Source: Bifidobacteriaceae bacterium (GTDB lineage Bacteria; Actinomycetota; Actinomycetes; Actinomycetales; WQXJ01). From it: 8,781 nt of DNA. Under the pieces are notes generated by a model, which saw nothing but the letters and a program-made list of their open reading frames with translations, was not told where the DNA came from and searched no databases. Of this stretch, positions 1-7,201 are shown piece after piece. A program made the position numbers and the translations under genes. The first letter of the stretch is position 1. Each line of letters opens with the position of its first letter. The stretch is taken from contig JAISTN010000350.1 of NCBI GenBank assembly GCA_031272565.1, positions 1-8,781 of the forward strand, written 5' to 3'.

Positions 1-1
1 G

Positions 2-77
2 TGGAGCCCCGAAAGGGAATCGAACCCTTGACCTTCTCCTTACCATGGAGACGCTCTGCCGACTGAGCTATCGGGGC
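2..77 (-). tRNA. tRNA-Thr (anticodon GGU)
   Basis: Read on the minus strand, this folds as a canonical 76-nt tRNA. The 7-bp acceptor stem is GCCCCGA with TCGGGGC, the D stem is GCTC/GAGC, the anticodon stem is TCTCC/GGAGA around the loop ATGGTAA, and the T arm is AAGGG-TTCGATT-CCCTT. The anticodon at loop positions 34-36 is GGT, which reads threonine ACC/ACU codons. The 3' CCA is encoded in the DNA (positions 2-4), unlike the tRNA-Tyr in this window. A promoter-like element lies just upstream, so it can probably be transcribed independently of the large gene before it. Confidence 0.97.
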
Positions 78-89
78 AGCCCAACAGAG

Positions 90-118
90 ATTACACGAGC
101 CCCGTCCAGATTCGGTAA
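90..118 (-). promoter_or_regulatory. Putative promoter of tRNA-Thr
   Basis: On the minus strand a -10-like TGTAAT (positions 95-90, 5 of 6 to TATAAT) sits 12 nt before the mature tRNA 5' end at 77. A weak -35-like TTACCG (118-113, 3 of 6 to TTGACA) precedes it with a 17-nt spacer. The implied start would lie around 83, giving a leader of only about 6 nt. Spacing and position fit a tRNA promoter, but the -35 box is poor and this is judged by eye. Confidence 0.45.
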
Positions 119-138
119 TCCCGGACCGCCCAGCAAGG

Positions 139-186
139 GGCCCCTCCCGCAGGCGAGGTGGCACATCAAGCACTGCGGGAGGGGCC
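139..186 (-). terminator. Long GC-rich stem-loop, possible terminator
   Basis: A perfect 14-bp inverted repeat: GGCCCCTCCCGCAG at 139-152 and CTGCGGGAGGGGCC at 173-186, around a 20-nt loop. It lies about 100 nt beyond the stop of the giant surface-protein gene and before the promoter of tRNA-Thr, where transcription of the large gene should end. There is no T-run on either side, so it is not a classic intrinsic terminator; GC-rich stems without T-tracts are common 3' of actinobacterial genes. A structured RNA element is the alternative. Confidence 0.5.
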
Positions 187-272
187 GGTGGCGCCCCGGA
201 GACTGGTCCAAGGTGCCGGGACGGTCCGGCCGATGGCCGCCGGCCCGTCGCCGCAGGCCAACCCTGACCAAT

Positions 273-289
273 CCCCCGGCCGACGGGGG
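273..289 (-). terminator. Short hairpin directly after the stop of the surface-protein gene
   Basis: CCCCCG (273-278) and CGGGGG (284-289) form a 6-bp stem with a 5-nt loop, beginning immediately after the TAG stop at 290-292. No T-run follows on the minus strand, so it may be a weak terminator, a 3' stabilising structure, or chance in GC-rich DNA. Confidence 0.3.
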
Positions 290-3200
290 CTAGAGCACCC
301 GCCGGCGTTGGCGCCGGGCCACCAGGGCGCCGCCCAATGCGACCAGGCCCAATGCCAGCAGCACACCGTTCGCCACCGGCGTACCGGTCACCCCCAGGCC
401 AGCGCCGGGGGCGGGCGAAGACGGCGTCCCCGGCGGCAAGGTCCGGTTGGCGGGCTGGCTAGGCGCGGTGGCCCCCCCCGAACCGGTTGGTGTGCGGGAT
501 GGCAGGCTGGGCCGGTCACTGGGCTCGGTGGGCGGTGGCGACCCGCTTGGCGGGGCGGAGGTAGGCGGCGGGGTGGAAGGCGGCGGCTCCACCGTCACGT
601 GGGCCCCGGCCACGGTCGATTCCATGGCACCCAACCAAAACAGCCCGCCCACCTCGCTGCCGGTGACAGCAGCCGAATTCCAGGCCAGGGACCAATCACC
701 CGGCCCGTCCCCCAAGCTGGGGTGGCGCAGCGGCACCTTGGCTTCCCACTCGAGCACCACAAACTCGCCCCCCGCCAGCGGCTGGCCGGGTGGGAAACCG
801 ACCGTGCCGCCGATGGCGCGTGAGGGAGCGGCCTGGGCTGCAGCAAAGCCCTGGCAGGTCAAGGTGTTAGCGCCGGCCGTGGCGTCCAAGATGCTGCAGG
901 CGTTCTCAGCCGGCGAATACCGGAAGCTGACCACCGGGTCATCACGCCCGCCCACACCGGTGACCAAGCGCAGCGAACCGGCCACGTACTCCACACCCCA
1001 GGCCGAGGCCGCCTCCCGCGCCATCACCGTGCCGGTGCGCCCCGGCATCGGCAGTTCGTCCGCCCAGCGCAGTTGGTCCAGCGGCTGATTGCCGGAGTTA
1101 TACAGGACTAGCTGATAGGTCAGCCGCGACCCAGGCTCGGTGGCGATGGCGCAGCGGCCACTGGCCCAGGTGCCGTCCCAGGCCGGCGGCGCGGCGCAAG
1201 CCCCCGGTACCGTCTCCCAAGCCTGCGTCGCAGGGCCGGCCCGGTCAGCCACCGTAACCCGCTTGACGGCCCTGACCCCGGTGGCTTGCAGAACGGTCAC
1301 CAGCACGTTACCGCCGGCCATGCAGGCGGCGTCCGGCTGGGCGGCGCTGGGGGCGCAACGCGACCGGCCGCCGCCGGCCGCCGGAGCCACCAGTTCCACC
1401 AGGTTGCTGATTCTGGCACCGGCCGCCACGCCATCGGCCAGGCGCAGCGGTAGCCTGATGACCAACCGCTCCCCGGGGGCAATCTGGGGCGGGTCCGCAC
1501 CCCACTGCCAGGCCAGGTCAGGGCTACTCCCCGGCAGGTCGCTGGGCAGCTCCAGGGCCGGGTCCGTCCACCGAGTGCCGGGCGGTACCGGAGGCTGGCG
1601 GACAACCGACCACTGGCCGGCCGTTCCGGCCGTTTCGTCGTAGACCAACTCCGGCGGCAACCGGTCCACCAGCCGCAGCAACGCCAAGTTGGCCGTAGCC
1701 GCCGGTTCGTTCCGGATCACCAAGTAGAAGGGGACCGTGTCACCCGGGCTGGCAAAGGCCATCCGGTCGCCCGTATCACCGGCGGCGTCGTAGCGCTTGA
1801 CAAACAGGTCCAGTTGCGGCAAAGCCACGCCCTGGGCATAAACAGCCCGCACCTGGGTCTCCTGACTGGCCACCCACTGAGCCGCCTTGGCCCCCTGGAC
1901 GGCGGCGGCGGCCATCATGCCACCCACCTGCCACGGCTGGGCCACGTCCAAGGTGTCACCCGGCGCCCTAACCTGGCCATCGGAACGCAGCCAGACCCGC
2001 TGAGCCGTCTCGGCCGTCAACGTCAAGCCCAGCCCGGCCTCCACCCGGCCAGCCTGGCTGGTGAGCTCAACCCGCAGGCCCGTCACCCGGGCGGCCACGG
2101 CCGGGTCGATACCCACCGTCGCCTCATGGCCGTTGGCGGCCAACGCCTGGCTGACCGTCTGCCAAGTGCCGTCATCCAGCCGCCAGGCGACCACGGCGGT
2201 CAGACCGGGCACCGGACCGGTGGCCCCTTGGCCGCGGCTGGAGCGCAGTCTGAGGCCCGTCAGGTCGAAGCAGTCGAAGATGCCGCCGGGAGCCAGGCCG
2301 CCGTAGGCGGCCGGGTCGCGCGGCGGGGTCCAATCGGCCGGCCGGCCCAGCAGCGCGGCATCGGTGGTCAGCATGAGCCGGTCAACGCCGGTGTTACCCG
2401 CGTTGGTGGCTGTGAAACGCCAGGTCACAGCCGGGAACTGGTCACGCTGCAGGCCGCTGTCAGGGGTGGCCTCCGTGGTGGCCGCCACCCCGTAGGCCTG
2501 GGCCGCGATGAACAGCTTGGCCGGAGCCACCGTGGGGTGGACCTCAGGGATGCTGGCGTCGAAGCGGTCGGCCGCCACCTGGGGGGTTGAGGTCACGCTG
2601 TAAGAACCATCGATCACCTCGCCGCTCTTCAGAATGTCCAGGCCGCCTTGGGGGGTTTCGGCGTGGATCGAATAGCCCTGGCGGACCGTCTGGCGCAGCT
2701 TGGTCCGGAAAGCCAGCCGGACCTGTTGCGGCCGGTCTGGGTTGGCCAGTCCCACCTGGCCGGGGCTGGTGGGACTGATCCAGGACAACTCCACGCTCAC
2801 CACTTGAGGCCACAAGGCTGGATCGGGCGCCAGAGCCTCAAGCGAAGCCTCCCGGCAGGTGACATCGAACGCCGCCTTGGAGCCGTCGGCAAATTGGTAG
2901 CCGATCACGCCCGCCAGGCGTTGTGCGCCCGAGCCGGGCGCATACGGCTCCGGAATGGCCGGGTTGGCCGCGAACGGGCATTCGATCGCCTCCAGACCTG
3001 CGAAATCAACCACCGCGAACGGGTTGTTGAACACGCCAGATCCCACCGCCAGGCTCAGTTTGTCCAGCCCAACTTCGACCCGGCTGTCCCGGGCCAACCA
3101 CTTCTTGGCGGGATCCGGTTCACCCGGCACACCCAAAGCGGTCTGGTTGGCGGCGGTGACGGTCATGACGTTGATGCCGCCATCGTGCGCCACCAAGGTG

Positions 3201-6200
3201 CCGGGGCTGGTCCAAGTTGTGCTGGCCCCGGCAAAAACCTGTTCGGCCTTGTAGACCGTGTAGATGGCGGCGATGGGTGGCAGGCCGGCGCCATCGGACG
3301 TCTGCATCGGCTGCCAGGTGGAGCCGTCGGCCGAAACCTCACCGCTGGCCCAGTTACGGTAGGTGACACCGGTGGGGCTGCCGCCGATGGCGCCGCCGCC
3401 GCCCCGCACCTGGCTACGCAAGGTGGCCGCCAACTCAACACTGAACCGCGCCCCCAACTGCAAGGCCTTGGCCGGGTCCGAGGCCCGGCGCAAGGTGGCC
3501 CGTACAGTGGCCACGCCGTCCAAGTTGACCGTGTTCAAGGCCGGCGTCCACTGGCCGATGGCCCGCTGAACCGCTGTGACGGCGTTCCAGGCCGGGTCTG
3601 AAGGATCCTCCACCTGCCGGTCGGTCAGGCCTTCGTTGCCGGTGGCCACGGTGCCAGTGGAGATGACAGCGCCGGCGGCGTCCAGCAACTCGACCTCCAG
3701 AGCCTGGTCCGGCCCCAGTGAAATCCGGGCGGCGCCAGTGAAACTGAAAACCTCCCAAGAATCCGGCTGGGCCGGGTCGCGCCGGGGGCCGCCATCGGTC
3801 ACCCGGATGGCCCTGGCCCCCTGATCGGCCGCCACGCCAGCGATGGTAAAGGCGGTCACAGCGGCAGTCTTTTCCAAGCCAAAGCGCGAAGCCCCAGGCG
3901 CGAAGTCCTTGGCCAGGCCGGCCGCCCGGCCGTCCACCAGGAACAGCTCGTCAGACGATTCGGCCGCCAGGGGGCTGGGACCATCCGCCACCACCATGGC
4001 CGCGTTACCCACCGCCAACAGGACGGAGCTGGCCGGGACACCCAAGGACGGCGTCACCTCCGTGGCGGGATCCGATAGCAGGTGGTCCCGGAAGGCCACC
4101 TCAGCCCCACCCACGTCGCACACGGCGCTGGCCCCCAACGGCCTGCCCTCTTCCGTTGCCGCGTGGACCGCGAACCCGACCACCTGATCCAGGTCCAGTC
4201 CCGGCGCCCAGGCTTGCTCGGTGATGGTGCTGCCGTCGTAGAGCCAGACCCTGATACCCCAGATGGTGGGCCGCCCGCCGCTGGCGTCCTCGCAGGCGGC
4301 CCAGGTGGGCAGCGAGGTCAGCTTGATGTAGTCAAACGGCGTGCCGGCCAACGCCGCCACGTCGGTGGGCGGCACCCTGGGATCGGTCAGCGTGAAACCC
4401 CTCAGACCGGTCGGATCACCGCCCGGGTGGCCAACCATCATGACATCGAAGTCCAACGCATGCTGGCGGTAGTTGGCACTGGCCCCCGGCAGCCAATAAT
4501 CGCCCGCTTCCTTGTCTCCAGTCACCGGATCGGTCACCAGGTTGTGGCCGTCCCCCATGTCCTTGTCCATGTCCAAGCGCAAGTCAGGCGGGATCAAGCG
4601 GACAACAGCCTGGTTGGTGGTGACCTCGACAATCGAACCCACATCGCCCGCCTCACTCAATCCCGCGACCCAGCCAGCCGAACCGACCATGGTAGGGGCC
4701 AGGCCGCCCAGGGTGGCGCCCGTGGACCGGTTGGTGTCCCGCAGCATCAGCGGTATGCCAATCGAACCGGCCTCGGTGCAGGTGGTCAGGTCAGTCAGCT
4801 TCGGGTCGCAGCTAGAAGGGCCCATCGAACCAGCAAATTCGACCGCTATGGTCCAGACCTGCTCCATATTGGCCGGCGGGGTCGCCACCCCGGAACTGGT
4901 CAACAGGTCGGTGCCGCAATTGACGGTCTGCCCGCCGATCAGGCAGCCATAGATGACCAGCGCCCGGGTGGCGCCCAGCGGGAACACGACCACCGGGGCG
5001 CCCACCAGATCCCAGTAGTCGAACAAGCTCGGGTTGACCTCTGCGGGGTAGCTGAAGGCCAGCCTTCTCAGGTTGTCGCCAGTGTTGGCCGCCGCAATGA
5101 TGTTGACGGATGTTTCACCCGAACCATAAACCGAGGCGTCGTTGCCGGAAGCGGTACGCCAAGTGTTGGAGGTGGCCAGACTGCCGGGAGGCCGCCGGAC
5201 CGCAGCCGAGGCTTGAGCCTGCCTGACTGGCGTGGCGACACCGGCTCCGGAGATGGAGGCACTGACCTGAACCCCGCCCTCCAGCAACGCCTGCGATGAA
5301 CTCGCGGGTGGGATCGGTTGGGATGGATCGTCCTGCCGGTAGTCACGCAGGCGTCCATTGATCACCAGCCTCACCGTCCTGTCCACCACATTGGTGGGGT
5401 GTCCGCCGGCGTCCACCTCCACGGCCGGCAGGCCATCCATCTGGACGTCGATGGCCGTGACCGCTCCGGGCGCCGGCACAGCACAGGACACGGCGCCAGC
5501 GGCCAGGTCGCAGCGCCGGCTGGAACCGTCCGGCAAGGTGAAGGTGACAACCGCCCCACCCCGGTTGGAGCTGAACCAGACTTGCGTCAGGTCGAAACCT
5601 TGGAACAGCCCATCGTTGAGACGCAGCGGCAGCGACCAGGTCAAACTGGCCGCGGCGTTAGATTCGACCACGGCGGTGGCCCCGAACGTGGCCAAAGCCC
5701 CGCTGCCCGCCACCATGGTGTCTGGGGTCCAGGCGACACCCTGCAGAGTCACGTCAACGACCGGTGGCACGTTCAGTTCAAGCGCGGCGGTTTGCTCCAG
5801 CCGCGTGGGGGCGTAGGCCCCCAGGCCGTCCGCGGCCAGGACGGCGGTGGCGGTGCGGGTGCCGGCATTGGCGGTGTGGTTGGTCCAGGCCGGCACCTCC
5901 GCCGGAATCAGCACCGTGGTGTTGCCTTCCATGATGCCGCCCCAGGTCACGGTGATGGTCGGCCCAGACACGGTGACGCTGACGCCTTGGCCCGGTGGCT
6001 CGTTGACCGCCCCGTCAAGCACGATGTCGCCCGGCAGGGTGACGGTCAGCGTCCCAGCCCCGCAGCCGCCGGCGACCAGGCAGCCCAGTTGGGCCCGGTA
6101 CATGAACCCGGACCCGGCGGCAGCCCGGCTGATGGGCGCGCCGGTGTTGGCGTCCACGGCCGCGAAGCCCATGGTGATGGGCAATGGATCGGCGCCCCTC

Positions 6201-6361
6201 GCCGGACGGCCACCCAGCCAGGGCACGGCCAGCGCAACGGCAGCCACGGCCGCCAGCAGGGTCAAGGCCCGGCGGCGACGCGGCCGTGAGTGCGGCCGTG
6301 GGTGGGAGTGGGGGGCTGGGGGCTGGGATGGCAACGCAGGCAAGACGGCGCGCTTCGGCAT
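290..6361 (-). CDS. Giant secreted, wall-anchored surface protein with DUF11/isopeptide-type domains
   Basis: This 2023-residue protein is predicted to be exported and fixed to the cell wall, probably as an adhesin or stalk; its ligand is unknown. Residues 1-31 are a long His/Pro/Arg-rich n-region ending in RRRR, followed by a hydrophobic core (about 32-50) and a likely cleavage near ARGA-D at 57-58. A first CnaB/DUF11-like domain (about 65-200) has the pattern Tyr-Cys-Cys-LPGD. A long beta-rich middle with weak repeats follows. Two clearer DUF11-like domains lie at about 1516-1660 and 1695-1915, each with a strand-A Lys (1522, 1700), a central Asp before Leu-Pro (1566, 1768) and a late Asn (1653, 1895), as in isopeptide-forming folds. 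A Pro/Ser/Thr stalk (1925-1985), LGVTG (1989-1993), a membrane segment and an RRQRRR tail form the sorting signal. The ATG is supported by GGAAGGA 4 nt upstream. The domain family is my recognition from pattern, not a search result. No sortase gene is in view. Confidence 0.9.
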   Translation of the reverse strand: MPKRAVLPALPSQPPAPHSHPRPHSRPRRRRALTLLAAVAAVALAVPWLGGRPARGADPLPITMGFAAVDANTGAPISRAAAGSGFMYRAQLGCLVAGGCGAGTLTVTLPGDIVLDGAVNEPPGQGVSVTVSGPTITVTWGGIMEGNTTVLIPAEVPAWTNHTANAGTRTATAVLAADGLGAYAPTRLEQTAALELNVPPVVDVTLQGVAWTPDTMVAGSGALATFGATAVVESNAAASLTWSLPLRLNDGLFQGFDLTQVWFSSNRGGAVVTFTLPDGSSRRCDLAAGAVSCAVPAPGAVTAIDVQMDGLPAVEVDAGGHPTNVVDRTVRLVINGRLRDYRQDDPSQPIPPASSSQALLEGGVQVSASISGAGVATPVRQAQASAAVRRPPGSLATSNTWRTASGNDASVYGSGETSVNIIAAANTGDNLRRLAFSYPAEVNPSLFDYWDLVGAPVVVFPLGATRALVIYGCLIGGQTVNCGTDLLTSSGVATPPANMEQVWTIAVEFAGSMGPSSCDPKLTDLTTCTEAGSIGIPLMLRDTNRSTGATLGGLAPTMVGSAGWVAGLSEAGDVGSIVEVTTNQAVVRLIPPDLRLDMDKDMGDGHNLVTDPVTGDKEAGDYWLPGASANYRQHALDFDVMMVGHPGGDPTGLRGFTLTDPRVPPTDVAALAGTPFDYIKLTSLPTWAACEDASGGRPTIWGIRVWLYDGSTITEQAWAPGLDLDQVVGFAVHAATEEGRPLGASAVCDVGGAEVAFRDHLLSDPATEVTPSLGVPASSVLLAVGNAAMVVADGPSPLAAESSDELFLVDGRAAGLAKDFAPGASRFGLEKTAAVTAFTIAGVAADQGARAIRVTDGGPRRDPAQPDSWEVFSFTGAARISLGPDQALEVELLDAAGAVISTGTVATGNEGLTDRQVEDPSDPAWNAVTAVQRAIGQWTPALNTVNLDGVATVRATLRRASDPAKALQLGARFSVELAATLRSQVRGGGGAIGGSPTGVTYRNWASGEVSADGSTWQPMQTSDGAGLPPIAAIYTVYKAEQVFAGASTTWTSPGTLVAHDGGINVMTVTAANQTALGVPGEPDPAKKWLARDSRVEVGLDKLSLAVGSGVFNNPFAVVDFAGLEAIECPFAANPAIPEPYAPGSGAQRLAGVIGYQFADGSKAAFDVTCREASLEALAPDPALWPQVVSVELSWISPTSPGQVGLANPDRPQQVRLAFRTKLRQTVRQGYSIHAETPQGGLDILKSGEVIDGSYSVTSTPQVAADRFDASIPEVHPTVAPAKLFIAAQAYGVAATTEATPDSGLQRDQFPAVTWRFTATNAGNTGVDRLMLTTDAALLGRPADWTPPRDPAAYGGLAPGGIFDCFDLTGLRLRSSRGQGATGPVPGLTAVVAWRLDDGTWQTVSQALAANGHEATVGIDPAVAARVTGLRVELTSQAGRVEAGLGLTLTAETAQRVWLRSDGQVRAPGDTLDVAQPWQVGGMMAAAAVQGAKAAQWVASQETQVRAVYAQGVALPQLDLFVKRYDAAGDTGDRMAFASPGDTVPFYLVIRNEPAATANLALLRLVDRLPPELVYDETAGTAGQWSVVRQPPVPPGTRWTDPALELPSDLPGSSPDLAWQWGADPPQIAPGERLVIRLPLRLADGVAAGARISNLVELVAPAAGGGRSRCAPSAAQPDAACMAGGNVLVTVLQATGVRAVKRVTVADRAGPATQAWETVPGACAAPPAWDGTWASGRCAIATEPGSRLTYQLVLYNSGNQPLDQLRWADELPMPGRTGTVMAREAASAWGVEYVAGSLRLVTGVGGRDDPVVSFRYSPAENACSILDATAGANTLTCQGFAAAQAAPSRAIGGTVGFPPGQPLAGGEFVVLEWEAKVPLRHPSLGDGPGDWSLAWNSAAVTGSEVGGLFWLGAMESTVAGAHVTVEPPPSTPPPTSAPPSGSPPPTEPSDRPSLPSRTPTGSGGATAPSQPANRTLPPGTPSSPAPGAGLGVTGTPVANGVLLALGLVALGGALVARRQRRRVL
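6300..6327 (+). other. G-quadruplex-type motif within the signal-peptide codons
   Basis: Five runs of three or more G lie on the plus strand at 6300-6302, 6304-6306, 6310-6315, 6318-6322 and 6325-6327, separated by loops of 1-3 nt. This satisfies the usual G3+N1-7 rule. The plus strand is the template strand of the surface-protein gene, and the motif starts about 35 nt inside the coding region. It codes (as C-rich mRNA) for the Pro/His-rich n-region of the signal peptide, so it may be only a by-product of proline codons. Confidence 0.6.
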
Positions 6362-6365
6362 GGCA

Positions 6366-6372
6366 TCCTTCC
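6366..6372 (-). promoter_or_regulatory. Ribosome binding site of the giant surface-protein gene
   Basis: GGAAGGA on the minus strand ends 4 nt before the ATG at 6361-6359. It matches the 16S anti-SD well and fixes this ATG as the start. An overlapping ATG two codon-lengths upstream (inside the SD) is in another frame. Confidence 0.7.
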
Positions 6373-6402
6373 AGCGGGGCGAGTCGAAGGGGCCAAAGCC
6401 TA

Positions 6403-6408
6403 CTGTAA
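6403..6408 (-). promoter_or_regulatory. Possible -10 element for the surface-protein gene
   Basis: In the roughly 115-nt gap between the tRNA-Tyr terminator and the surface-protein start, the minus strand reads TACAGT, a 4-of-6 match to TATAAT, about 40 nt before the start codon. I see no convincing -35 at 16-18 nt, so this is a weak candidate. The terminator upstream makes a promoter in this gap necessary if the gene is expressed on its own. Confidence 0.25.
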
Positions 6409-6469
6409 CGCCAGCCAGAATCCGGCCCGGTGACCAGTTGACTAGCTGTGGCGCGAATCACCGCAGACA

Positions 6470-6495
6470 AGCAAAGGGGCCGCCGTGGCGGCCCC
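6470..6495 (-). terminator. Terminator hairpin after tRNA-Tyr
   Basis: GGGGCCGC (6476-6483) and GCGGCCCC (6488-6495) form an 8-bp perfect GC stem around a CGTG/CACG tetraloop. On the minus strand it is followed by TTTGCTTGT, a short T-rich tail. It starts about 13 nt past the tRNA-Tyr 3' end and so separates this tRNA from the surface-protein gene downstream on the same strand. Confidence 0.7.
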
Positions 6496-6508
6496 GTCTA
6501 CTTCAGGG

Positions 6509-6591
6509 TGGCGGGTGAGAGATTCGAACTCCCGAAGCGATTCCGCGGCTGATTTACAGTCAGCTCCCATTGGCCTCTCGGGCAACCCGCC
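6509..6591 (-). tRNA. tRNA-Tyr (anticodon GUA)
   Basis: On the minus strand, GGCGGGT pairs with ACCCGCC to form the acceptor stem, with A as discriminator at 6509. The anticodon stem GCTGA/TCAGC encloses CTGTAAA, giving anticodon GTA (tyrosine UAC/UAU). There is a long class II variable arm of about 14 nt, as expected for bacterial tRNA-Tyr, and a T arm GGGAG-TTCGAAT-CTCTC with one G-U pair. The next three bases are CCC rather than CCA, so the CCA end must be added by tRNA nucleotidyltransferase. Confidence 0.96.
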
Positions 6592-6634
6592 GTGCGCCCT
6601 GGCCCGGTCCCCCGGACTGAAGCGCCAGGCCACA

Positions 6635-6640
6635 ATACTA
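6635..6640 (-). promoter_or_regulatory. Possible -10 element of tRNA-Tyr, in the divergent tRNA-Tyr/yajQ region
   Basis: The minus strand reads TAGTAT (4 of 6 to TATAAT) 44 nt before the tRNA 5' end. On the opposite strand the same bases give AATACT/TACTAG, which could serve yajQ at about 55-60 nt upstream of its start. No good -35 is visible for either direction. Confidence 0.3.
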
Positions 6641-6654
6641 GGTCAAGCGCCCTG

Positions 6655-6668
6655 ACGCGAAATCGCGT
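6655..6668. repeat. Small inverted repeat between tRNA-Tyr and yajQ
   Basis: ACGCGA-AA-TCGCGT: two perfect 6-nt arms with a 2-nt centre, in the divergent intergenic region about 36 nt upstream of yajQ. It could be an operator half-site pair or a small hairpin in the yajQ leader. It is short and could be chance. Confidence 0.35.
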
Positions 6669-6703
6669 GGGCCAAGCCCCGTAGGCGTGGCAGTATGGTG
6701 CCC

Positions 6704-7198
6704 ATGGCTCAAGACTCGTCTTTCGACATCGTCTCCAAGATCAACCACCAAGAAGTGGATAACGCCCTGAACCAGGCCTCCAAGGAGATCCACCAGCGCT
6801 ACGACTTCAAGGGCGTGGGCGCCTCCATCGCCTGGAGCGGCCAGGACCTGATCATCATGACTGCCAGCAGTGAGGACCGTGTCAAGGCGGTGCTGGACGT
6901 GTTTGAGACCAAACTGGTCAAACGCGGCGTTTCGCTCAAAGCGATCGACGCTTCCGAACCGCGCCAATCCGGCAAGGAGGTCCGGATCGAGGCCCGGCTG
7001 TAGGAAGGGCTCAGCTCAGAACTGGCCAAGAAGATCGCCAAGCTGATCCGGGATGAGGGGCCCAAGTCGGTCAAGACCCAGATTCAGGGTGACGAACTGC
7101 GGGTCTTCTCCAAGTCCAGGGATGATCTGCAGGCCGTGATCCAACTGGTCAAGGAGGCGGACTTCGACGCCGCCCTGCAGTTCACCAACTACCGCTAA
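6704..7198 (+). pseudogene. yajQ: YajQ family (DUF520) nucleotide-binding protein, interrupted by in-frame TAG
   Basis: YajQ proteins are about 160-residue cytosolic proteins with two ferredoxin-like domains; some bind cyclic di-GMP. This reading frame starts MAQDSSFDIVSK, as in actinobacterial members. It keeps the first-domain pattern (QEVDNALNQA, YDFKG) and then meets TAG at 7001-7003 after 99 residues. The same frame continues for 64 codons to TAA at 7196-7198 with the family's second half intact: [35 protein letters not shown] and the C-terminal LQFTNYR. Total length with the stop read as an amino acid is 164, normal for the family. Homologues I recall have Lys at the stop position, so AAG to TAG is the simplest change. 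The ATG at 6704 fits the family start better than the in-frame ATG at 6695; neither has a strong Shine-Dalgarno site. It could be a real pseudogene, a sequencing error, or a readthrough gene. Confidence 0.88.
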
Positions 7199-7201
7199 CG
7201 G

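Larger units (their letters stand above)
78..289. other. Non-coding stretch between tRNA-Thr and the surface-protein gene
   Basis: It contains the tRNA-Thr promoter-like element (90-118) and the two hairpins (139-186, 273-289). The overlapping open frames here are short, lack start signals and look like products of GC-rich DNA. I see no tRNA fragment or repeat that would mark an attachment site. Confidence 0.6.

Noticed and set aside
290..292. Possibility that TAG is recoded genome-wide, which would explain yajQ
   Set aside because: The giant gene ends in TAG right after a complete sorting-signal tail, exactly where a stop is expected, so TAG works as a stop here.
158..823. A 221-codon plus-strand frame covering the tRNA-Thr side and the 3' end of the giant gene
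   Set aside because: Gly/Arg/Pro-rich low-complexity translation overlapping the sorting-signal codons; no family resemblance.
2648..3601. A 317-codon plus-strand open frame
   Set aside because: Also antisense to the giant gene, rich in Gly/Arg/Gln/His, with no domain pattern; a shadow frame.
4082..5299. A 405-codon plus-strand open frame
   Set aside because: It lies fully antisense to the giant surface gene. Its composition is Gly/Arg/His/Gln-rich, typical of a shadow frame in GC-rich DNA, with no recognisable motif and no good ribosome binding site.
5318..6289. A 323-codon plus-strand frame over the 5' end of the giant gene
   Set aside because: Antisense shadow with compositional bias only; the minus-strand reading has a signal peptide, an SD site and a full domain order.
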